A DNA stretch of 64,000 nt from Erythrobacter sp. SD-21. GTDB taxonomy: Bacteria; Pseudomonadota; Alphaproteobacteria; Sphingomonadales; Sphingomonadaceae. The stretch is taken from positions 186,001 through 250,000 of the forward strand of contig NZ_ABCG01000001.1 in the NCBI RefSeq assembly GCF_000181515.1. The letters are read 5' to 3'. The notes beneath the pieces are model-generated. The model saw only the letters and a program-made list of their open reading frames with translations. It ran no database searches and had not been told where the DNA came from. A program made the position numbers and the translations under genes. The number at the start of each line of letters is the position of its first letter. The stretch's first letter is position 1. This document shows, in pieces, positions 12,546 to 21,110 of this stretch.

Positions 12546-12678
12546 TCGCCCGCGTTTCCCGTTTGCGCGCTGGCGCTGCGCGCCTTCTCCGCCTGCGACT
12601 CCGATTCCGCGCTTGCCGTCCCCCGGTCGCGGACGGTTTCGGCCCTGTCCTACATGCATGGCTCGGTATAATTGGTTC

Positions 12679-12823
12679 GGTTCACTCAAGCCCGTGAGGT
12701 GAGCCAATGAACGCAATAGTTACTATCGAACCCGCCCCCACCGCCGGTCCTCACGCGGAAGGGCACACCGTGTTCTCGCCCCGGCGACAGGCCGAATTCC
12801 TCCAGAACCTCCAGCTGTTCGGC
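12679..12823 (+). repeat. Direct repeat, second copy (leader plus gene start)
   Basis: This stretch pairs with 12094-12237, 585 bp away in the same orientation. It covers the leader ggttcactcaagcccgtgag, the ribosome binding site and about 39 codons. Differences are mostly in third codon positions, so both copies were under coding constraint for some time before the first decayed. Confidence 0.75.
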
Positions 12824-13621
12824 AATGTCCGGCTCGCCTGCCGGGCGGCGCGGATTTCCGCGCAGACGGCCTATCGCCAGCGGCGGACCTCTCCGGCGCT
12901 GGCGCAGGCGTGGGATGCGGCGCTGCTCGCGGCGCGTGCGCATGCCGAGGCGACGCTGGCCGATCGCGCGCTCAACGGGGTGGAGGAGGCGGTGTTCTAT
13001 CACGGGGAGGAGGTTGCGCGGCGCAGGCGCTATGACAGCCGCCTGCTGCTGGCGCACCTGGCGCGGCTCGACCGGCTGGAGGAGCGCGAGGAGGTGGCGG
13101 CGACGCTGCCGGTGCTCGACGATGTGATCGATGCGCTTAGGGGCGGGGAGGCTAGTGTGGGGGCTGCACTTCGACAGGCTCAGTGCGAACGGGGGGTTGC
13201 TCCAGGCGCCGATTCCGTTCGGGCCGAGCCGGTGTCGCGGGGCGACAGCTGCGCTTTCGAAGCCCAGCCGCAAGGTTTCCCCCAGGACCGTGTTCCATCC
13301 GTTCCACCCTGTAGGGAATGCGGAGGGCAATGCGACGATCCGGAGGCCACACTCACGCAGGCCGATTGCCAGTGGTTCGGCAACCGGCTCGAGCGCTTCT
13401 ACGACGCGCGGCCCAAGGACGCGCCCTGCTATGCCGAACTGGCCGGGTACGAGGACGAGCACGAGGCGGACGATGTCGAAATGGCGCAGATGGCCGCCTT
13501 CGAGGCGGGCGTGGCGGACTGGTGGCTCGTTGTCGCGGAAGGCGGCGAGGGGGAGGAGGGCGGCAACGCCGGCGGCGGCGAGAATGCCGGATCGCACTTC
13601 CGCAAAGCGAAGGATTGGTGA
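12707..13621 (+). CDS. Uncharacterised HTH-like protein with in-frame repeat insertion, 304 aa
   Basis: I do not recognise a named family. Residues about 39-75 (N-V-R-L-A-C-R-A-A-R-I-S-A-Q-T-A-Y) look like a helix-turn-helix of the type found in phage small terminases and transposon-associated proteins, followed by an alanine/arginine-rich helical region to about residue 145. Residues about 150-205 are encoded by a repeat-like segment (see 13275-13317 and cttcgacaggctcagtgcga at 13169) that has been absorbed without breaking the frame. The C-terminal part is acidic and ends with a glycine-rich tail. The first 40 residues are duplicated 585 bp upstream. The RBS gaggtgag precedes the ATG. Probable role: DNA binding, unknown target. 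Confidence 0.6.
   Translation: MNAIVTIEPAPTAGPHAEGHTVFSPRRQAEFLQNLQLFGNVRLACRAARISAQTAYRQRRTSPALAQAWDAALLAARAHAEATLADRALNGVEEAVFYHGEEVARRRRYDSRLLLAHLARLDRLEEREEVAATLPVLDDVIDALRGGEASVGAALRQAQCERGVAPGADSVRAEPVSRGDSCAFEAQPQGFPQDRVPSVPPCRECGGQCDDPEATLTQADCQWFGNRLERFYDARPKDAPCYAELAGYEDEHEADDVEMAQMAAFEAGVADWWLVVAEGGEGEEGGNAGGGENAGSHFRKAKDW
13275..13317 (+). repeat. Dispersed repeat, copy 1 (inside a CDS)
   Basis: Core cccccaggaccgtgttcc, then atccgttccaccctgt. The same core occurs at 19662-19702 (plus) and 25016-25055 (minus). This copy lies within the coding frame of the 12707 gene and encodes Q-D-R-V-P-S-V-P-P-C. Confidence 0.8.
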
Positions 13622-13653
13622 CGCGTGAGGGCGTGACGCCCTAGTCGAGCGCC

Positions 13654-14166
13654 CTAGTCGAGCAGGTCGAGTTCGACCGTGCCGTGACCGCGGGCGATGA
13701 GGCCGATTTCCGTGGCAGCGGCACGGCTGAGGTCGATCGTGCGGCCGCGGGTAAACGGCCCGCGATCGTTGATGCGCACCGTCACGCTCTTGCCCGTCGA
13801 GGGATTGGTGACGCGGACGAGGCTGCCGAAGGGCAGGGTCCGGTGGGCTGCGGTGTAGCCGTGCATGTCGAACCGCTCACCATTGGCGGTGCGGCGGCCG
13901 TGGAACCGCTTGCCGTAATAGGACGCGACGCCGCTGCCCAGCGAAGTCGCCGGAGCTACGGCCTCGACCGGCGGGTCGAAGGTGTCGAGATCGACCGCTT
14001 CGGGGCCGGGCTCGGGCGCGTCCGGCAATTCGCGATAGGGGGCGAAATACTCGGTCAGCGTGGGCTGGATGATGGCGGTGGATTCGTTCTCTTCGGAATG
14101 GCCGGCAGTGCCGGGCAGCGCCAGGGCCGCAAGGAAGAGCATGCTGCGAAACGCGCGATTGGCCAT
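13654..14166 (-). CDS. rlpA: RlpA-type septal ring lytic transglycosylase
   Basis: The 170-residue protein has a hydrophobic N-terminal export signal (residues 1 to about 22). From about residue 75 it carries the double-psi beta-barrel typical of Rlp[21 protein letters not shown], then N-D-R-G-P-F with the catalytic-site aspartate and [10 protein letters not shown]. RlpA cleaves naked glycan strands of peptidoglycan at the division site in species where it is active. There is no lipobox cysteine and no C-terminal SPOR domain, so septal targeting by SPOR is not expected. The stop region contains a short tandem repeat (ctcgactagggcg twice). It is transcribed in the same direction as argG but separated by about 0.9 kb. 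Confidence 0.9.
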   Translation of the reverse strand: MANRAFRSMLFLAALALPGTAGHSEENESTAIIQPTLTEYFAPYRELPDAPEPGPEAVDLDTFDPPVEAVAPATSLGSGVASYYGKRFHGRRTANGERFDMHGYTAAHRTLPFGSLVRVTNPSTGKSVTVRINDRGPFTRGRTIDLSRAAATEIGLIARGHGTVELDLLD

Positions 14167-14382
14167 GAAATGGGACCTCCCGTTCGGTTCGCAACGATAT
14201 AGGGGAGGCCTGGCGAAGAGTCGTTAACCGTGGTGGAAACTGCCCCGTTTCGGCCACGTTTCGCCGTGGTTTGCATGCTCGCAAGGCGCGAATGGGCGCC
14301 TCCGCAGCATGTTGGGGGGCCTCCAGTCATGCACCATCAGAACAGGAATCGACGGATGCGTGCAGCGGGAAAATCGGGCGGC

Positions 14383-14417
14383 CAAAAGCAAATGGGGCCG
14401 GCATTGCTGCCGACCCC
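14383..14417 (-). terminator. Rho-independent terminator of the candidate RNA
   Basis: On the minus strand ggggtcggca-gcaa-tgccggcccc folds into a 10-bp stem with one mismatch, followed by atttgctttt. The same stem sequence type (ggggtcggc...gccggcccc) is used behind icd at 47147-47178. Confidence 0.75.
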
Positions 14418-14940
14418 ACTGTCACCGATGCGTGGCCGAGTTCCTTCAACACAAGGTTCAAGGGACGCAGACTTGGCATCCGATGTTTTCCCTTCTGGCC
14501 ATCCGAAGACGGTCATCCGGTTCTGTCACCGGCGCTCGCACCGGCATCCGGAGCTACCCTCCGCTCGGCCCGGTTCTGCCGCGTCACGAACCGAAGTTCG
14601 CTCGCTTGCATGGCCCAGCCGCGCTTCAACGGGCGGTTCCGCAGCCTGGCCTTCCGTTGGTGGCGGGAGGCTCAAACGGTCACATCGCCTTCCGGTCCGA
14701 AGACCTTTATACGACGCCACCTTCGCCCATCCTGCCGGGTTGGCCTGGCTCACATCGAGAAACCTTCGCACTTCCGTCATCGACCCGCCTTGCGTCCGGC
14801 AAAAGCCTTCGGCACGAGGGTCTCGAAAAGCACGCGGACAGATCCCGCTGCGTCTTCCCGGTTACGGAATTTCCTAAGTCTTTTAGGTCGTTAGACCGTC
14901 GAGACCGGAAGCTTTCCTCGCCGTTCCGATGACTTGAAGC
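14383..14940 (-). ncRNA. Candidate long structured RNA (unidentified)
   Basis: The 944-bp space between rlpA and argG has no credible gene. On the plus strand not one TAA, TAG or TGA occurs from about 14230 to 14874 in any frame, so the minus strand is purine-rich and lacks TTA, CTA and TCA, as many structured RNAs do. The minus strand contains three perfect C(UUCG)G tetraloop hairpins: ggtc-ttcg-gacc (14694-14705), cgaac-ttcg-gttcg (14587-14600) and ccgtc-ttcg-gatgg (14499-14512). Their complements cannot form the stable loop, which fixes the strand. The 3' end is a strong hairpin plus U-rich tail (14383-14417). A TTGACA hexamer on the minus strand at 14968-14973 may be the -35 element; the -10 is poor. 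RNase P RNA and tmRNA were considered and do not fit. The 5' end is a guess. Confidence 0.5.
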
Positions 14941-14981
14941 TGCGCCTGATCGGGTGATTCTTCAAGCTGTCAAACCGCGAC

Positions 14982-15024
14982 TTATCCACTTTCCCCGGTT
15001 TTCGCGGTGGAGGAGGGTGGATAA
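14982..15024. other. Pair of divergent DnaA-box-like 9-mers
   Basis: TTATCCACT at 14982-14990 and, on the other strand, TTATCCACC at 15016-15024 each match the DnaA consensus TTATCCACA at 8 of 9 positions. They flank a 25-bp G-rich stretch, 90-130 bp downstream of argG. They may be DnaA binding sites influencing the adjacent RNA or chance matches; a replication origin is not supported by the surrounding genes. Confidence 0.3.
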
Positions 15025-15110
15025 CTCAACGCTCCGTCGCAAATTCCGGAGCGTGCGCGACCGCAGACACGTAATTTTACGCTTCCGAGACGATTTCTCG
15101 CGAAATTCTC

Positions 15111-16325
15111 CTACCGGTCGCGTTTGGCCAGCAGGCGCAGGCGCAGGGCGTTGAGCTTGATAAAGCCCTCGGCGTCCTTCTGGTCGTAGGCGCCCGCGTC
15201 ATCCTCGAAGGTGACGTGCGCTTCGGAGTAGAGCGAGGCGTCGGACTTGCGGCCCACGACCATGGCGTTGCCTTTGTAGAGTTTCAGCCGAACAGTACCG
15301 CTGACCTTCTCCTGGCTGAGGTCCACCGCCGCCTGCAGCATCTCGCGCTCGGGGCTGAACCAGAGACCGTTGTACACCAGCTCGGCATAGCGCGGCATGA
15401 GTTCGTCCTTGAGGTGCGCCGCGCCGCGATCGAGCGTGATCTGCTCGATACCGCGATGGGCACGGGCGTAGATCTCGCCGCCGGGCGTTTCGTACATCCC
15501 GCGACTCTTCATGCCGACGAAGCGGTTCTCCACGAGGTCGAGGCGGCCGATGCCGTGTGTGCGGCCGAGATCGTTAAGCGCGGTCAGCAGTTCCGCCGGG
15601 CTCTTCGTCTCGCCGTTCAGCGACACGCCGTCGCCCTTCTCGAAGCCGATCTCGATATATTCGGGCGTATCGGGCGCGTCCTCGGGGTGGTCGGTGCGCG
15701 AATAGACGTAGTCGGGCGTTTCCTGCCACGGATCCTCGAGCACCTTGCCCTCGGACGAGGTGTGGAGGAGGTTCGCATCGGTCGAGAAGGGGCTCTCGCC
15801 GCGCTTGTCCTTGGGCACGGCAATCTGGTGGGCCTCGGCCCAGGCGATCAGCGCGGTTCGCGAAGTCAGGTCCCATTCGCGCCACGGGGCGATCACCGTG
15901 ATGTCCGGATCGAGCGCATAGGCCGACAGCTCGAAACGCACCTGGTCGTTGCCCTTGCCGGTCGCGCCGTGGGCGATGGCGTCGGCGCCGGTCTCATGCG
16001 CGATCTCGACGAGGCGCTTGGAGATCAGCGGACGCGCGATGCTGGTGCCAAGCAGGTAATCGCCCTCGTACCGCGCATTGGCGCGCATCATCGGGAAGAC
16101 GAAATCGCGCACGAATTCCTCGCGCAGATCCTCGATGAAGATGTGCTCGTCCGGAATGCCCATGGCGCGGGCCTTTTCGCGCGCCGGCTCGATCTCCTCG
16201 CCCTGTCCAAGATCGGCGGTGAAGGTCACCACTTCCAGCCCGCGCCCCACTTCGAGCCACTTGGCGATGACGGAAGTGTCGAGGCCGCCGGAATAGGCGA
16301 GGACGACACGCTTGATATCGGACAT
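15111..16325 (-). CDS. argG: Argininosuccinate synthase
   Basis: The 404-residue protein starts [18 protein letters not shown]; the A-Y-S-G-G-L-D-T-S stretch is the ATP pyrophosphatase P-loop of argininosuccinate synthases. It joins citrulline and aspartate with ATP to give argininosuccinate, the penultimate step of arginine synthesis. [12 protein letters not shown] near residue 117-128 is a further family motif, and the length matches. I chose ATG 16325 rather than 16334 because it gives the usual N-terminus. No other arg gene is adjacent. It is in the same orientation as the candidate RNA downstream. Confidence 0.97.
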   Translation of the reverse strand: MSDIKRVVLAYSGGLDTSVIAKWLEVGRGLEVVTFTADLGQGEEIEPAREKARAMGIPDEHIFIEDLREEFVRDFVFPMMRANARYEGDYLLGTSIARPLISKRLVEIAHETGADAIAHGATGKGNDQVRFELSAYALDPDITVIAPWREWDLTSRTALIAWAEAHQIAVPKDKRGESPFSTDANLLHTSSEGKVLEDPWQETPDYVYSRTDHPEDAPDTPEYIEIGFEKGDGVSLNGETKSPAELLTALNDLGRTHGIGRLDLVENRFVGMKSRGMYETPGGEIYARAHRGIEQITLDRGAAHLKDELMPRYAELVYNGLWFSPEREMLQAAVDLSQEKVSGTVRLKLYKGNAMVVGRKSDASLYSEAHVTFEDDAGAYDQKDAEGFIKLNALRLRLLAKRDR

Positions 16326-16404
16326 GGGAAGCACCTTTCGACTGTGGCCGCGCCGCTAGCAGCCGCGCAGGCGCGCTGGCAATCAAGAAGCGCTGTGCGC
16401 GCCC

Positions 16405-17166
16405 TCAGGCAGCCTTCTCGCCGCGCTCGCCTGACTTCGGCGGAGTATAGAACGACACGCGGTTCCGGCCTTCCGACTTGGCCGCGTAAAGCGCGCTGTC
16501 CGCCCCCCTCAAGGGGTACGCGCTTTCCCGTTCACGCAGGCAATCTATGCCGATGCTGATAGTAAGCGGAAAGCGATTACCTTCGGGCGAATGGAAATCC
16601 TGCGCCTCAACCGTTTTGCGCAAGCGTTCCGCTACCTCATGCCCGCGCGCCAGCGATGTGTCGGGTATCAGCACACCGAACTCTTCTCCGCCCAGGCGAG
16701 CCACCAGCCCATCGGATGCGATTTCCCGCGCGAACAATCGGGCCAAAGCCCTCAAGGCTTCGTCGCCGGTATGATGACCGTGGTGATCGTTGACCTGCTT
16801 GAAGCGGTCGACATCCGCCAGCAGGACGGTACCCCCGCCGCCGCTTTCCAGTCGCCGCCCGATCTCGTCGAAGAATTCGCGACGATTGGGAAGGTCGGTG
16901 AGCGCGTCGTGCGAGGCTTCGTAGGCCAGTTGCCTGTTCAGCCGAGCGAGTACTTCCGCCTGCGAGGCCACGACCAACGCCACCGGGACGGCGCAGACCA
17001 GCGGAATGGCTACGGCCAGCGAAAGCGCCAGCACGACATGCTCCCCGTCGCTGGGCCTGAACGCCATCACGATGAGCGTGCAAAACAGCGAGCCAGCCGT
17101 GAGAATGCCTGCGATAATCGCCGTCGATCGGATCACTCGCCGGTTGATGAGTAAATCTCGCACCAT
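16405..17166 (-). CDS. Membrane-bound GGDEF diguanylate cyclase
   Basis: Two hydrophobic helices (about residues 12-36 and 44-68) are followed by a short linker and a GGDEF domain (about 85-245). The active-site signature is G-G-E-E-F at 159-163, a functional variant, with the usual L-T-D-L-P-N-R-R near 89-96 and D-V-D-R-F-K-Q-V-N-D at 118-127. The enzyme should condense two GTP to cyclic di-GMP at the inner membrane. The sensory part is small, so the input is unknown. I see no R-x-x-D inhibitory site four to five residues before the GGEEF. It is a single-gene unit, convergent with neither neighbour. Confidence 0.9.
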   Translation of the reverse strand: MVRDLLINRRVIRSTAIIAGILTAGSLFCTLIVMAFRPSDGEHVVLALSLAVAIPLVCAVPVALVVASQAEVLARLNRQLAYEASHDALTDLPNRREFFDEIGRRLESGGGGTVLLADVDRFKQVNDHHGHHTGDEALRALARLFAREIASDGLVARLGGEEFGVLIPDTSLARGHEVAERLRKTVEAQDFHSPEGNRFPLTISIGIDCLRERESAYPLRGADSALYAAKSEGRNRVSFYTPPKSGERGEKAA

Positions 17167-17284
17167 GATCCGGCGATAGGTCCCAGATGTTGAGAACCGA
17201 TTAACCCGGAATCGCTAGTCGCTTTGCGACCGCGCCGCCATTTGGCATAGGCGAGGGCTGGACAGGGATTGAGGGGCGCTGGTT

Positions 17285-18604
17285 ATGGGGTTGTGGAGCA
17301 AGGCGAAGGGGCTGGCGGAGCAGGCGCCGCCCGAGCGTAACCGCTATGTCGATTTCCTGCGCGCGCTGTCGATCCTCGCGGTGGTGGTCGGCCACTGGCT
17401 GGTCGCCGCACCTTATATCGGTAGCGATGGCGAGGTGTTCGGCGGGCATTTGCTCGGCATCCTGCCGTGGACGCAATGGCTCACCTGGGGCTTCCAGGTC
17501 ATGCCGATCTTCTTTCTCGTCGGCGGTTATTCGAACGGGGTGAGCTGGGCCTCGACCCGCGCCAAGCAGGGCCATTATTCCGACTGGTTCGCCAGCCGCA
17601 TCCAGCGCCTGATCAACCCGGTCTTCCCAGTGCTGCTGGTGTGGGCGGGTTTCGCCTTTGTCGCCACGCAAGTGGGCATGGCGCGCGAGACGGTGCGCAT
17701 GGCAGTATTCCTTGCGCTGATCCCGGTGTGGTTCCTCGCGGTCTATCTGCTGGTGACCGCGCTCGCGCCGTTGACGTGGAAGCTGTGGGAGAAGCTCGGC
17801 TGGGGCAGCGCGGCGCTGCTGGTGGCAGGCGCGGTACTCGTTGACTGGCTGACGCTGTCGCAGGGCGTGCCTTATGTGAATTTCCTCAATTTCCTCTTCG
17901 TGTGGCTGGGCATCCACCAGCTCGGCTATGCCTGGCAGCAGGGGAGACTGCCGCAGGGCAGGGCGCTGGCGCTGTTCCTCGTGGGCCTCGCCGCACTGGT
18001 GGGCCTCACCATCTATGGCCCCTATCCCATTGCCATGATCGGCGTGCCGGGGGCCGAGATCACCAATTCCATGCCGCCGACGCTCGCGCTGCTGGCGCTG
18101 GGCGTGACGCAGACGGGGCTGGTGCTGGCGCTAGAACCGTGGGGCAGGAAGCTGCTCGACAATCTCACCCTATGGACCGCGACGGTGCTGATGAACGGCA
18201 TGATCATGACCGTCTATCTCTGGCATTTGACGAGCTACGTGCTCGTGATGGTTGCCGCATGGCTCGCCGGAGGGATCGGCCTTCGCGTAATGCCCGGCAC
18301 AAGCGAATGGTGGCTCGCGCGCCCTGTCTGGTTCGCGCTCTACATTGCCGCGCTACTCCCACTGATCGCCATCTTCGCCCGCTACGAGCGTGGCAGCGGA
18401 GCCGCCAAGCGCGAGACCCCGGTCCCGCACCTTCGCCTCGTGATCGGCATGATCGCGATTTGCGTGGGCCTGGCCATGACCGCCGCGATCAGCATCGCCA
18501 GCCCCGAGGGCGTGACCGGCGTGCGCCTATGGGTCGTGGCGCTGCCCTTCGTGGGAGCCGCGCTGGTGGGGTTCGGGCCGGTCTATCGGTGGGTGCGGGG
18601 ATAA
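17285..18604 (+). CDS. Acyltransferase-3 family membrane protein, 439 aa
   Basis: The protein begins with a basic cytoplasmic segment and then R-Y-V-D-F-L-R-A-L-S-I-L-A-V-V-V-G-H-W, the conserved first helix of acyltransferase-3 proteins with its catalytic histidine. About ten to twelve hydrophobic helices follow across the whole length. Members of this family (for example OafA, OpgC) transfer acetyl or succinyl groups to extracytoplasmic sugars. No SGNH domain is fused. The ATG at 17285 follows a purine-rich stretch (gaggggcgctggtt). The substrate cannot be read from the sequence; a cell-surface glycan is likely. Confidence 0.8.
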   Translation: MGLWSKAKGLAEQAPPERNRYVDFLRALSILAVVVGHWLVAAPYIGSDGEVFGGHLLGILPWTQWLTWGFQVMPIFFLVGGYSNGVSWASTRAKQGHYSDWFASRIQRLINPVFPVLLVWAGFAFVATQVGMARETVRMAVFLALIPVWFLAVYLLVTALAPLTWKLWEKLGWGSAALLVAGAVLVDWLTLSQGVPYVNFLNFLFVWLGIHQLGYAWQQGRLPQGRALALFLVGLAALVGLTIYGPYPIAMIGVPGAEITNSMPPTLALLALGVTQTGLVLALEPWGRKLLDNLTLWTATVLMNGMIMTVYLWHLTSYVLVMVAAWLAGGIGLRVMPGTSEWWLARPVWFALYIAALLPLIAIFARYERGSGAAKRETPVPHLRLVIGMIAICVGLAMTAAISIASPEGVTGVRLWVVALPFVGAALVGFGPVYRWVRG

Positions 18605-18676
18605 CCAATAGCCACTTATTGCGCATCCCGAGGAGTATACGGTATTTCAGATGCTTGCTTGTTCTGAAAGGCACAC

Positions 18677-19528
18677 ATGCAGAAGATTGATGCCGGGTAT
18701 CTTTATGAATTGGGAGCCATCATCCGTCCGATGAGGGGCTTGGGGTTCGCAAAGGTCTCCGACGTCTGGCATTGTCAATCTATTCTCTTGGCAGCCCATG
18801 AAGCTATCCAACAGTTTATCACTGGGAGTATTTATCGGGAGGCGCTTCGCACTTCGCCTCACTACGGACGCCTGCTACTCATGGAAATTGAGAGAGTCCT
18901 GGAAGAGCTTCGAAAGCCTGATTACGCAAATTCCGACAAAACGATCCCCTTTGGCATCTTCCATCCCATGTCTCAGGCGTTTGACAAGTTCGAGCCCGTC
19001 ATGGTGGCAGAACTTCAGGCGGCTTCGATCTTTTTTGTGCCACCGAAAGGCGGGTTTGATACTGAGATTCTGATCGAAGATGGAATGCGGCTATTTCCAG
19101 ACTCCGTAAGGTTTAAAGCCCCAGAGACGGAAAATGACCTCAGTCAGGCCGCGAAGTGCCTGGCATTCAATCTTCCGACAGCTGCAGGATTCCATCTTCA
19201 CAGGGCAAATGAAGCGGTCCTTCGACGATATTTTGATAAGGTTGCTGGCGTTGAGAAAAGGCCAAAGGTCCTTAGCATGGGATCGTTGCTTGGTGCCTTG
19301 AAAAAGCTCGAAGTGGGTGACAAACGAATTATCACCGCGCTTGATAACATAAAGGAATTTCACCGAAATCCACTAATGCATCCCGAGCACACTCTAGAAG
19401 ATTCGGACGAAGCAATAAGCCTGTACTGCGCTGTCCGAGCGGCGATGGGGTACATGCTGGAGGAGTTAGAAGTAGATTTCGTTGCCGCAATGGAGGCCGG
19501 TGATCACCCCAACCTCGGGCCGCAATAA
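18677..19528 (+). CDS. HEPN-like protein of unknown function, 283 aa
   Basis: I do not recognise a named family, but the C-terminal half has the pattern of HEPN-type helical proteins. A helix-rich stretch (L-P-T-A-A-G-F-H-L-H-R-A-N-E-A near 166-180) is followed by R-N-P-L-M-H at residues 230-235, an R-x4-H motif like the RNase site of HEPN domains, and then a long final helix. The N-terminal part is mixed alpha/beta and unassigned. The gene is less GC-rich than its neighbours and lies alone between an acyltransferase gene and a repeat element, which suggests acquisition. RNase activity or a defence role is inference from the motif alone. The RBS before ATG 18677 is weak. Confidence 0.6.
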   Translation: MQKIDAGYLYELGAIIRPMRGLGFAKVSDVWHCQSILLAAHEAIQQFITGSIYREALRTSPHYGRLLLMEIERVLEELRKPDYANSDKTIPFGIFHPMSQAFDKFEPVMVAELQAASIFFVPPKGGFDTEILIEDGMRLFPDSVRFKAPETENDLSQAAKCLAFNLPTAAGFHLHRANEAVLRRYFDKVAGVEKRPKVLSMGSLLGALKKLEVGDKRIITALDNIKEFHRNPLMHPEHTLEDSDEAISLYCAVRAAMGYMLEELEVDFVAAMEAGDHPNLGPQ

Positions 19529-19630
19529 CTGCTTCCCGCTTTCCTACTCGGTCCACAGCGCGGTAATCTTTTCCTGCGATGCTGGAATTTTCTCCTCTAA
19601 GACAGAAGCTGGAACGTCGTAAACTTGAGC

Positions 19631-19719
19631 AGTTTGCGCCCGCATTCACGCATGTGGCAGATTTCCCCCAGGACCGTGTTCCACCCGTTCCACCCTGTCG
19701 GGCTTCGCGGGCGCAAACT
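19631..19719 (+). repeat. Dispersed repeat, copy 2, with inverted flanks
   Basis: The core at 19662-19702 (cccccaggaccgtgttccac, then ccgttccaccctgt) repeats 13275-13317. Here it is flanked by perfect 13-bp inverted arms, agtttgcgcccgc at 19631-19643 and gcgggcgcaaact at 19707-19719, so the whole 89-bp unit can form a stem with a large loop. It fills much of the 212-bp space between the HEPN-like gene and the cyclopropane synthase family gene, where nothing else is evident. Confidence 0.75.
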
Positions 19720-19740
19720 CTACTTGCATCCTACAGCGCG

Positions 19741-21030
19741 CTACTCCGCTGCTTCCCTCTGCGCGAAACGCCATTCGGGCACCTTGTCCGCGTCGGCGGC
19801 GCGCAGGCGGGCGCTCTCTTCCATGATCCACTCGCGGGTCATGGGGATGGCGCTTCGGTCCTTCACGTAGATCAGCTGCCAGTTGACCATGTCGCCGTGG
19901 CGGAAGCTCTGTTCGGCGCCGGCGAGGTAGTAGAGCCACATGCGGTAGAAGGTCTCGTCGTACATATCGACGATTTCGGCGCGGTGCTGGACCGTGCGGT
20001 TGTACCATTCCTCCAGCGTGTGGCTGTAGTGGAAGCGCATCGCCTCCACGTCCATCACCTGCCAGCCGTATTGCTCGGACTGGCTGACCAGTTCGGACAG
20101 CGCCGGGATGTAGCCGCCGGGGAAGATGTAGGTGCGCGTCCAGGCGTCGGTAAAGCCGGGAGGACCGGCGCGCCCGCAGCAGTGGCTCATCATCACGCCG
20201 TCGGGTTTGAGCAGGCGGGCGGTGTGCTCGTAGAACTGCGGGTAGTGCGGCGTGCCCACGTGTTCGAGCAGGCCGACCGAGCTGATGCGGTCGAACTGGC
20301 CGGTTACGTCGCGGTAGTCGGTGAGGCTGAACTTGACCCGGTCCGCCACGCCCGCTTCCTCCGCGCGCTCCTTGCAGAAGGCGATCTGGTCGGGGGCGAG
20401 GGCGACGCCGTGGACCTCCACGTCGTAATGCCGCGCAAGGTAGAGCGCGAAGCCGCCCCAGCCGCAGCCGATGTCGAGGATGCGCTGGCCGGGCTGGATG
20501 TACATCTTGGCGGCAAGGTGCGCCTTCTTGTCGAGCTGCGCCTTTTCGAGCGAGGTCGTAGCCGGGTCCTCGCGGTAATAGGCCATGGTGTACTGGCGGT
20601 CCTCGTCGAGGAAACGCTCGTAGAGCTCGCGGGTGAGGTTGTAGGTATGCTCGGCGTTCTTGCGGGCCTTGCCGCGCAGGTTGATGCTGTCGGCCTTGGC
20701 GATCAGGCGCTGGGCGGCGGTGCGCAGCTTGCCCTTGGACTTCAGCGCCTTGTCGCCGGGCTTGCCCGCCTGCTCGGTAACGAAAAGGATGAGGTCGCGG
20801 ATATCATGTGGTTCCTCGACCTTGAGCCAGCCCCACATGAACGCCTCGCCCGCGCCCATCTGCGGATAGCGGGCGATGTGGTTGGCGGCCTTCTTGTTCG
20901 TCAGGCAGATGTGGATCGGCGGCTCGCCCGCATCGCCGGTGCCGTAGTCATAGGTCTTCCCGTCGTAATCGGTGACCTGCATCCGGCCATGTTTGATGGC
21001 GGCCTTCAGGAACTTGTCGAGCAACCACAT
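19741..21030 (-). CDS. Cyclopropane-fatty-acyl-phospholipid synthase family protein
   Basis: The 429-residue protein has a SAM-binding core I-L-D-I-G-C-G-W-G-G-F-A near residue 185 and the family signature G-L-L-E-H-V-G near 252, followed by Y-I-F-P-G-G-Y-I-P. Family members transfer a methylene or methyl from S-adenosylmethionine to the cis double bond of membrane lipid acyl chains. The ORF could start at 21081, but ATG 21030 has a good ribosome binding site (ggggagagaac) and gives M-W-L-L-D-K-F-L. Some relatives make tuberculostearate-like methylated lipids instead of cyclopropanes, so the exact product is open. The DUF1801 gene diverges from it 80 bp away. Confidence 0.9.
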   Translation of the reverse strand: MWLLDKFLKAAIKHGRMQVTDYDGKTYDYGTGDAGEPPIHICLTNKKAANHIARYPQMGAGEAFMWGWLKVEEPHDIRDLILFVTEQAGKPGDKALKSKGKLRTAAQRLIAKADSINLRGKARKNAEHTYNLTRELYERFLDEDRQYTMAYYREDPATTSLEKAQLDKKAHLAAKMYIQPGQRILDIGCGWGGFALYLARHYDVEVHGVALAPDQIAFCKERAEEAGVADRVKFSLTDYRDVTGQFDRISSVGLLEHVGTPHYPQFYEHTARLLKPDGVMMSHCCGRAGPPGFTDAWTRTYIFPGGYIPALSELVSQSEQYGWQVMDVEAMRFHYSHTLEEWYNRTVQHRAEIVDMYDETFYRMWLYYLAGAEQSFRHGDMVNWQLIYVKDRSAIPMTREWIMEESARLRAADADKVPEWRFAQREAAE

Positions 21031-21110
21031 ACGCTTGTTCTCTCCCCACAGTATGGCGGCGAGCATGGCACGGGATGCCAAACTGTCAATCGCGTGCTAA
21101 ATTTGCCCAC

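Noticed and set aside
10285..13621. Prophage
   Set aside because: An AIPR gene and an HTH-like gene are present, but no integrase, structural or lysis genes and no attachment repeats were seen.
14230..14932. Three overlapping plus-strand open frames of about 200 codons between rlpA and argG
   Set aside because: All three frames are open at once, the translations are arginine/serine/proline-rich without motifs, and the pattern is explained by the composition of a purine-rich minus-strand RNA.
14383..14940. RNase P RNA or tmRNA
   Set aside because: A gaggaaag-like stretch occurs on the minus strand, but the following universal RNase P segments are absent. No tag reading frame or T-loop of tmRNA is seen.
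14941..15110. Replication origin near the DnaA-like boxes
   Set aside because: Only two imperfect boxes, no AT-rich unwinding region, and no origin-linked genes nearby.
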